A DNA stretch of 64,000 bases. Source: Streptomyces anulatus. Its GTDB lineage: Bacteria > Actinomycetota > Actinomycetes > Streptomycetales > Streptomycetaceae. Where the stretch lies: contig NZ_BMVK01000009.1 of NCBI RefSeq assembly GCF_014650675.1, positions 62,001 through 126,000 of the forward strand, in the 5' to 3' direction. The translations under genes were made by a program, and so were the position numbers. The notes below the pieces were generated by a model that did not search any database, was not told the DNA's origin, and was given only the letters and a program-made list of their open reading frames with translations. The first letter of the stretch is position 1, and every line of letters begins with the position of its first letter. Shown here in pieces: positions 59,856 to 64,000 of this stretch.

Positions 59856-61499
59856 CTACAGATCGGTCGCGATGATCCGTTCGATGTTACGCTCGGCGAG
59901 CGCGGTGATGGTGACGAACGGGTTCACGCTGGTGTTGCCGGGGATCAGTGCGCCGTCGATGACGTACAGGCCCGTGTAGCCGTGCAGTCGGCCGTAGTTG
60001 TCGGTGGCCCTGTCCAGGACCGCGCCGCCCAGCGGGTGGTAGGTGAGGTGGTCGCCCCAGATCTTGTGGACGCCGAAGAGGTCCGTGCGGTAGATCGTCC
60101 CCTCCTTCCGGTTGATCTTGTCGAAGATGGTCTTCGCGGCGTCGATGGACGGCTGCTTCCACGCCGTCTGCCAGGTGAGCTCGGCCTTCCCCGCCACCGC
60201 GTTCCAGGTGAACTGGGCCCGGTTGGGGTTCTTGGTGATGGAGAGGTAGAACGAGGCCCACGTCTCGATCCCGGTGGGCAGCGGCGCGACTTCGGCGAAG
60301 GCTCCGCCGGCTTCCCAGTTGTCGATGCCGCCGGTGGGGATGGACGACTGCACCTGCCCCGTCGGGTCCCAGAGGTGGTTGGCCCGGCCGCACATGACGT
60401 TGCCGTTGTCGCCCCAGCCCTTGCCGACCTCGTTGTTGAGGAGGGGCAGCGCGCCGGTGGCCTTGAGGCCGACGAGCAGCTTGCTGGTGCCCACGCTGCC
60501 CGCGGCGAAGAACACCTTGTCCGCCGTGACGGTCTTGGTGGCGGTGGTCTGGCCGACGGTGTTCAGCTGGTCGATGAGCACCGTGTAGCCGCCGCCCGGG
60601 GCCGGGGTGACCGTGGTGACCTTGTGGAGCGGGGAGATGGTGACCCGGCCGGTGGCTCTGATCCGGTCGATGTAGGTCTTCTGGAGCGATTTCTTGCCGT
60701 AGTTGTTGCCGTAGAGGATCTCGGCGTCCAGAGCCGACTTGGGTACGGTCCCGGCCGCCTCCTGCTTCATGTAGTCCCAGTCGTAGACGGCGGGCACGAA
60801 GAGGAACGGGAAGCCGGAGCGCTGGGCGTGTTTCCGGCCGACCCGGGCGTACTGGTAGCAGTCGACGCTGTCGAACCAGGCGGGATCGATGGTGGTGACG
60901 CCCAGTCCGCTGTTGGCGCGCGGGTAGTAGGTGCTGTACATCTCCTCGGCGTTGACCGTCGGGAGGATCGCGCCGAAGTTCTCCCGGCGCGGGGTGACGG
61001 CCATGCCGCCGTTGACCAGGGACCCGCCGCCGACGCCGCGGCCCTGGTAGACGGTGATGCCGGAGAACTCCTCGGCGTCCAGGATGCCGGTGTAGCGGTT
61101 GACGTTCTTGTCGATGGGGAAGCCGAGGAAGTTGCTCAGCGGCTGCTTGGTCCGGGTCCGCAGCCAGAAGGAGCGGTCGTCGGGCCTGGTGGTGTTGGCG
61201 AAGATCTTGCCGTCCGCGCCCGGCGTGTCCCAGGCCATGCCCATCTCGACCATATGGACGTCGACTCCGGCCTGGGCGAGCCGGAGAGCGGCCACGGAGC
61301 CGCCGTATCCGGTGCCGACGACCAGGACCGGCACACGGGCCCCGGAGCCGATCGGCGCTGCTGCCGCACGGACTCCCGCCCACGCCGGTGCGGTGTGCCC
61401 GGCGATCGCCGCAGCACCCAGAAGAGAACCTGTTCCAGTGATGAATCTTCGACGCGAGACGCCCTTTGTCCCGCCATCCTGCTTGGTAGTGTCACTCAT
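59856..61499 (-). CDS. choA: secreted cholesterol oxidase (GMC family)
   Basis: 547-aa FAD enzyme that oxidises cholesterol to cholest-4-en-3-one with release of H2O2. It follows Streptomyces ChoA closely along its whole length: VLVVGTGYGGSVAALRLAQAG for FAD, YQGRGVGGGSLVNGGMAVTP, the active-site Glu in FAEVAPLP, His in TYHPLGG and Asn in VNPFVTITALAERN. A Tat signal (SRRRFITGTGSLLGAAA) leads it. The ATG at 61499 (MSDTTKQ) gives a normal length; an ATG ten codons upstream is possible. In some Streptomyces it follows a P450 gene (choP); none is present here, and the upstream gap of about 90 bp holds the neighbour's terminator. Confidence 0.95.
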   Translation of the reverse strand: MSDTTKQDGGTKGVSRRRFITGTGSLLGAAAIAGHTAPAWAGVRAAAAPIGSGARVPVLVVGTGYGGSVAALRLAQAGVDVHMVEMGMAWDTPGADGKIFANTTRPDDRSFWLRTRTKQPLSNFLGFPIDKNVNRYTGILDAEEFSGITVYQGRGVGGGSLVNGGMAVTPRRENFGAILPTVNAEEMYSTYYPRANSGLGVTTIDPAWFDSVDCYQYARVGRKHAQRSGFPFLFVPAVYDWDYMKQEAAGTVPKSALDAEILYGNNYGKKSLQKTYIDRIRATGRVTISPLHKVTTVTPAPGGGYTVLIDQLNTVGQTTATKTVTADKVFFAAGSVGTSKLLVGLKATGALPLLNNEVGKGWGDNGNVMCGRANHLWDPTGQVQSSIPTGGIDNWEAGGAFAEVAPLPTGIETWASFYLSITKNPNRAQFTWNAVAGKAELTWQTAWKQPSIDAAKTIFDKINRKEGTIYRTDLFGVHKIWGDHLTYHPLGGAVLDRATDNYGRLHGYTGLYVIDGALIPGNTSVNPFVTITALAERNIERIIATDL

Positions 61500-61586
61500 G
61501 TGACATCCCTCACTCTCGACAGAGTGCAACAGGTTCTACTGTCGATCGCGTGGTAAGTCACTAGAAACTTGGGGGTAACTTCCCGG

Positions 61587-61634
61587 CATGCCCGAGGGGC
61601 CCCGGACCGTCTGGTCCGGGGCCCCTCGGGCATG
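61587..61634 (-). terminator. long hairpin terminator after LysM gene
   Basis: A perfect 22-bp stem (CATGCCCGAGGGGCCCCGGACC and its complement) with a four-base GTCT loop begins 12 bp past the stop of the gene at 61646. It also insulates the cholesterol oxidase, which starts 88 bp further. Confidence 0.9.
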
Positions 61635-61645
61635 GTCGTGGAGGA

Positions 61646-62446
61646 TCAGTAGGCGCCGAAGACGTTGTCGATCGAGCCGTACCGGTCCGCGGCGTAGTTG
61701 CACGCGGCCGTGATGTTGGCGACCGGGTCGTAGCTGTCGGTCGAGGTGCCGGGCACGTGGTACGCCTGGAAGGTCGGGTCGATGACCTGGAGCAGCCCCT
61801 TGGACGGGGTGCCCTTGACCGCGTTGGAGTCCCAGTTGTTGATCGCGGCCGGGTTGCCCGAGGACTCGCGCATGATGTTGCGGTGGATGCCCTCGTAGGT
61901 GCCGGGGATGCCCTGTTCGGCCATGACCGCCAGCGACTCCTTGATCCAGCCGTCGAGGTCGTTCGTGTACGTGACGGCCTTCTCGGCGGCCGGAGCGGCC
62001 TTTGCCACGGGAGCGGCGTTGATGCGCTCCGAACGGTCGGCGCGGTCCGCCTCGGCACCGCGCGCGGCGGACGGGGAAGCCTTGGCGGCCTTGGTTCCGA
62101 GGGTCAGCTTGATACCCGGGCGAATAAGATCGGGATTCTCTCCGACGATCTTCCGGTTGCCTTCGTACAGCTTCTCCCAGCCACCGCTGACAGAGTATTC
62201 GCGGGCGATCTTGGAAAGCGTTTCGCCGGCCGCCACGGAATGCTGGGCGGGCGCGGCCTGCACGGCGGAATTCACCTGTGCGGACACCGAGGCGGGCGCC
62301 ACGGCCTGCTGCGGCGCGGGGGCCGCGAAGGCGCTGGTGGCGCCGATCACGGGGAGGGCGAGTACGGCTCCGCCGGCGGTCACGGCGACAAGGCCGCGGC
62401 GCAGCGAGGTGGACTGGGAACGACGGTGCTTACCCTGTGCGGGCAT
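61646..62446 (-). CDS. secreted LysM and lytic-transglycosylase-like cell-wall hydrolase
   Basis: 266 aa. A signal peptide ends near residue 42 (SAFAAPA). A LysM domain (about 68-116: HSVAAGETLSKIAREY ... WEKLYEGNRKIVGENPDLIRPG, quoted in parts) binds peptidoglycan. After an Ala-rich linker, an SLT-type domain (about 165-266) has IMRESSGNPAAINNWDSNA with the catalytic Glu, then GLLQVIDPTFQAYH. It resembles the resuscitation-factor-like hydrolases of Streptomyces that remodel the wall in germination and growth. The c-di-AMP riboswitch in its leader (62462-62592) ties expression to c-di-AMP; high ligand is expected to stop expression. The gene is followed by a strong terminator. Confidence 0.93.
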   Translation of the reverse strand: MPAQGKHRRSQSTSLRRGLVAVTAGGAVLALPVIGATSAFAAPAPQQAVAPASVSAQVNSAVQAAPAQHSVAAGETLSKIAREYSVSGGWEKLYEGNRKIVGENPDLIRPGIKLTLGTKAAKASPSAARGAEADRADRSERINAAPVAKAAPAAEKAVTYTNDLDGWIKESLAVMAEQGIPGTYEGIHRNIMRESSGNPAAINNWDSNAVKGTPSKGLLQVIDPTFQAYHVPGTSTDSYDPVANITAACNYAADRYGSIDNVFGAY

Positions 62447-62461
62447 GGGGGATTTCCTCTC

Positions 62462-62592
62462 CGGCGCCTACGAGGTGAGCTGTCGGGTTCAGACGGGAGA
62501 TGTCTGGCCGCACGGTCGTGCGACTTCACCCCAAGCCGTTCCGGTTACGGATCGGCGGCTTACCTGGGTCCCCCGCTCCTGCCGTACGTGAG
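62462..62592 (-). ncRNA. c-di-AMP (ydaO/yuaA) riboswitch
   Basis: The minus strand carries the conserved blocks of the family in order: GGAGCGGGGGACCCA near 62582-62568, TAAGCCGC, CTTGGGGTGAA near 62537-62527, and near the 3' end GAACCCGACAGCTCACC followed by TCGTAGGCG near 62492-62463. It ends about 16 bases before the LysM gene start, so ligand binding can hide the ribosome binding site (AGAGGAA) or end transcription. In Streptomyces this riboswitch class controls cell-wall hydrolase genes. Confidence 0.93.
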
Positions 62593-63020
62593 TGGGTTTC
62601 GGATTCCCGGACGGCGGCAGGATTCGGCGTTCCATCCGGATTGACGGTGACCGTAGGCGAAAAACGTCGAACAGAACAAGCCCCGCATTCCGGATTCCCT
62701 TTTCCGCGCAAGATCGAATGCCGGAATTCCCGGATCGGGCCACTCCGTCACCGCGTCAACTTTCCCCGCACAGAAGGGAACCGATGCCTCCGCTTCTGCG
62801 TCCGCCCTCGCGGACGTGACGCTCACCACTCCCTCGCGGCGATGGCGGAAACGAGCTCAAACAAATGCCCCAGCAGCCCCAATATGCCCTTTACGAAACA
62901 GGAGGGCCAAAAGAACCAAATCGACCATATCGGCATAACAAAACGGGCTAATCGGGCACTCTAGGCAGGGCCGGTCGAAGGGCCCGCGGGGCCATCGCTT
63001 ACGGTGTGCGGTGGAGACTA

Positions 63021-63036
63021 GTAAGCCAACCCTTAC
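63021..63036. promoter_or_regulatory. iron-box-like inverted repeat before ferredoxin reductase
   Basis: GTAAGccaaccCTTAC has the same arms and spacing as the repeat at 41190-41205 (GTAAGgctgacCTTAC). Against the full 19-bp iron box it matches only about 11 positions, so iron control is tentative. It lies 55 bp before the reductase start, a suitable operator position. Confidence 0.4.
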
Positions 63037-63091
63037 CTCCGACGTACGCTGTACCTGCCCGCGTTCGCCCGCCCCGAAGGATCACCACGCC

Positions 63092-64000
63092 ATGACACGC
63101 CCCGTCCGCGTCGCCATTGTCGGAGCCGGCCCCGCCGGTATCTACGCTGCGGACGCGCTGCTCAAATCCGAGGTCTGCCAGGACCCGGGGGTCTCCATCG
63201 ACCTCTTCGAGCGCATGCCCGCGCCCTTCGGTCTGATCCGCTACGGCGTGGCCCCCGACCACCCGCGGATCAAGGGCATCGTCAAGGCCCTGCACCAGGT
63301 GCTGGACAAGCCCCAGATCCGGCTCTTCGGAAACGTCAGCTACCCGCACGACATCGGCCTGGACGACCTGCGGTCGTTCTACGACGCGGTGATCTTCTCC
63401 ACCGGCGCCGAGGCCGACCGGGCGCTCGACGTTCCCGGCATCCAGCTGGACGGCTCCTACGGCGCGGCCGAGTTCGTCTCCTGGTACGACGGGCACCCCG
63501 AGGTCCCGCGCACCTGGCCGCTCACCGCGGAGAAGGTCGCCGTGCTCGGCGTCGGGAACGTGGCCCTGGACGTGGCCCGTGTCCTGGCCAAGACGGCGGA
63601 CGAGCTGCTGCCCACCGAGATCCCGGACAACGTGTACCAGGGCCTCAAGGAGAACAAGGCGCTGGAGGTGCATGTGTTCGGGCGGCGTGGCCCCGCGCAG
63701 GCCAAGTTCAGCCCGATGGAGCTGCGGGAGCTGGACCACTCCCCCAACATCGAGGTCATCGTCAACCCCGAGGACATCGAGTACGACGAGGGCTCCATCG
63801 CGACCCGCCGGGAGAACAAGCAGGCCAACATGGTCGCGCAGACCCTGGAGAACTGGGCGATCCGCGACGTCGGCGACCGCCCGCACAAGCTGTTCCTGCA
63901 CTTCTTCGAGTCCCCGGTCGAGATCCTCGGCGAGGACGGCAAGGTCGTGGCGCTGCGCACCGAGCGCACCGAGCTGGACGGAACCGGAAACGTCCGGGGC
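63092..64000 (+). CDS. FprA-type ferredoxin/adrenodoxin-NADP reductase (3' end outside window)
   Basis: 303 residues are visible of a family usually near 450-460. It moves electrons from NADPH through FAD to ferredoxins, which then serve P450s and iron metabolism. Seen: FAD-binding VAIVGAGPAGIYAADALL at the N-terminus, PFGLIRYGVAPDHPRIKGI, the NADP-binding VLGVGNVALDVARVLA and VFGRRGPAQAKFSPMELREL. These match mycobacterial FprA and mitochondrial adrenodoxin reductase. The ATG at 63092 follows GAAGGATCACC. An iron-box-like repeat sits upstream (63021-63036). Confidence 0.95.
   Translation, partial: MTRPVRVAIVGAGPAGIYAADALLKSEVCQDPGVSIDLFERMPAPFGLIRYGVAPDHPRIKGIVKALHQVLDKPQIRLFGNVSYPHDIGLDDLRSFYDAVIFSTGAEADRALDVPGIQLDGSYGAAEFVSWYDGHPEVPRTWPLTAEKVAVLGVGNVALDVARVLAKTADELLPTEIPDNVYQGLKENKALEVHVFGRRGPAQAKFSPMELRELDHSPNIEVIVNPEDIEYDEGSIATRRENKQANMVAQTLENWAIRDVGDRPHKLFLHFFESPVEILGEDGKVVALRTERTELDGTGNVRG

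Larger units (their letters stand above)
62447..63091. other. regulatory intergenic region between LysM gene and ferredoxin reductase
   Basis: This 645-bp gap holds the c-di-AMP riboswitch (62462-62592, minus) and the inverted repeat before the reductase (63021-63036). The stretch 62600-62960 is AT-rich for this genome and most likely contains the promoter and 5' leader of the LysM gene; I do not see a clear promoter or a gene in it. Confidence 0.7.

Noticed and set aside
1..64000. tRNA, rRNA, insertion sequences, phage genes or attachment sites
   Set aside because: I saw no tRNA-like cloverleaf, no transposase or integrase motifs and no flanking direct repeats; a covariance or IS search would be needed to exclude small remnants.

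Overview
The window comes from a high-GC actinomycete, almost certainly a Streptomyces of the S. griseus type. Support includes the codon bias, GTG starts with 4-bp GTGA/ATGA gene overlaps, DmdR1/IdeR-type iron boxes, a c-di-AMP (ydaO) riboswitch in front of a LysM cell-wall hydrolase, an srsABC-like phenolic-lipid operon, a ChoA-type cholesterol oxidase, and small Streptomyces-type proteins (MbtH, DUF5133, DUF6221, LPFR-motif).

Bases 1 to about 42300, all on the minus strand, form an iron-linked NRPS locus. In transcription order it reads: SIP-type ferric-siderophore reductase, two FecCD permeases, MbtH, a Tat-exported multicopper oxidase, then NRPS A (5911 aa, 5 modules), NRPS B (5196 aa, 4 modules) and NRPS C (cut by the left edge, at least one module). 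The NRPS genes are joined by GTGA overlaps. Iron-box-like sequences precede the reductase, the first permease and mbtH. The first condensation domain is of the EntF/DhbF type, which normally accepts a 2,3-dihydroxybenzoyl starter. The adenylation signatures read Gly-Gly-Thr-Ser-D-X-Thr-D-X-(Val-like)-D-(Ser-like)-X and continue off the window. The best reading is a long catecholate peptide siderophore of at least ten residues. The starter genes, thioesterase, binding protein and transporter ATPase are not in the window.

Bases 42300 to 46800 hold an LD-carboxypeptidase/MccF-like peptidase, a lipoprotein class A beta-lactamase with a possibly leaderless promoter, a DJ-1/PfpI protein, a DUF5133 protein, two very small proteins and a cold-shock protein. 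Strong hairpin terminators separate several of them. Bases 46767 to 48389 hold a three-gene cassette of a P-loop GTPase-like protein and two membrane proteins with no known role.

Bases 48500 to 55000 hold a DUF6221 protein, an MFS pump with a VOC-fold protein, the type III PKS/ICMT-like methyltransferase/FAD hydroxylase operon, and a divergent UbiA prenyltransferase. The right end has a secreted GH87-like alpha-1,3-glucanase, a DapB-like dehydrogenase coupled to a CxxC carboxymuconolactone-decarboxylase-like protein, a cholesterol oxidase, the riboswitch-controlled LysM/transglycosylase, and the start of an FprA-type ferredoxin reductase.
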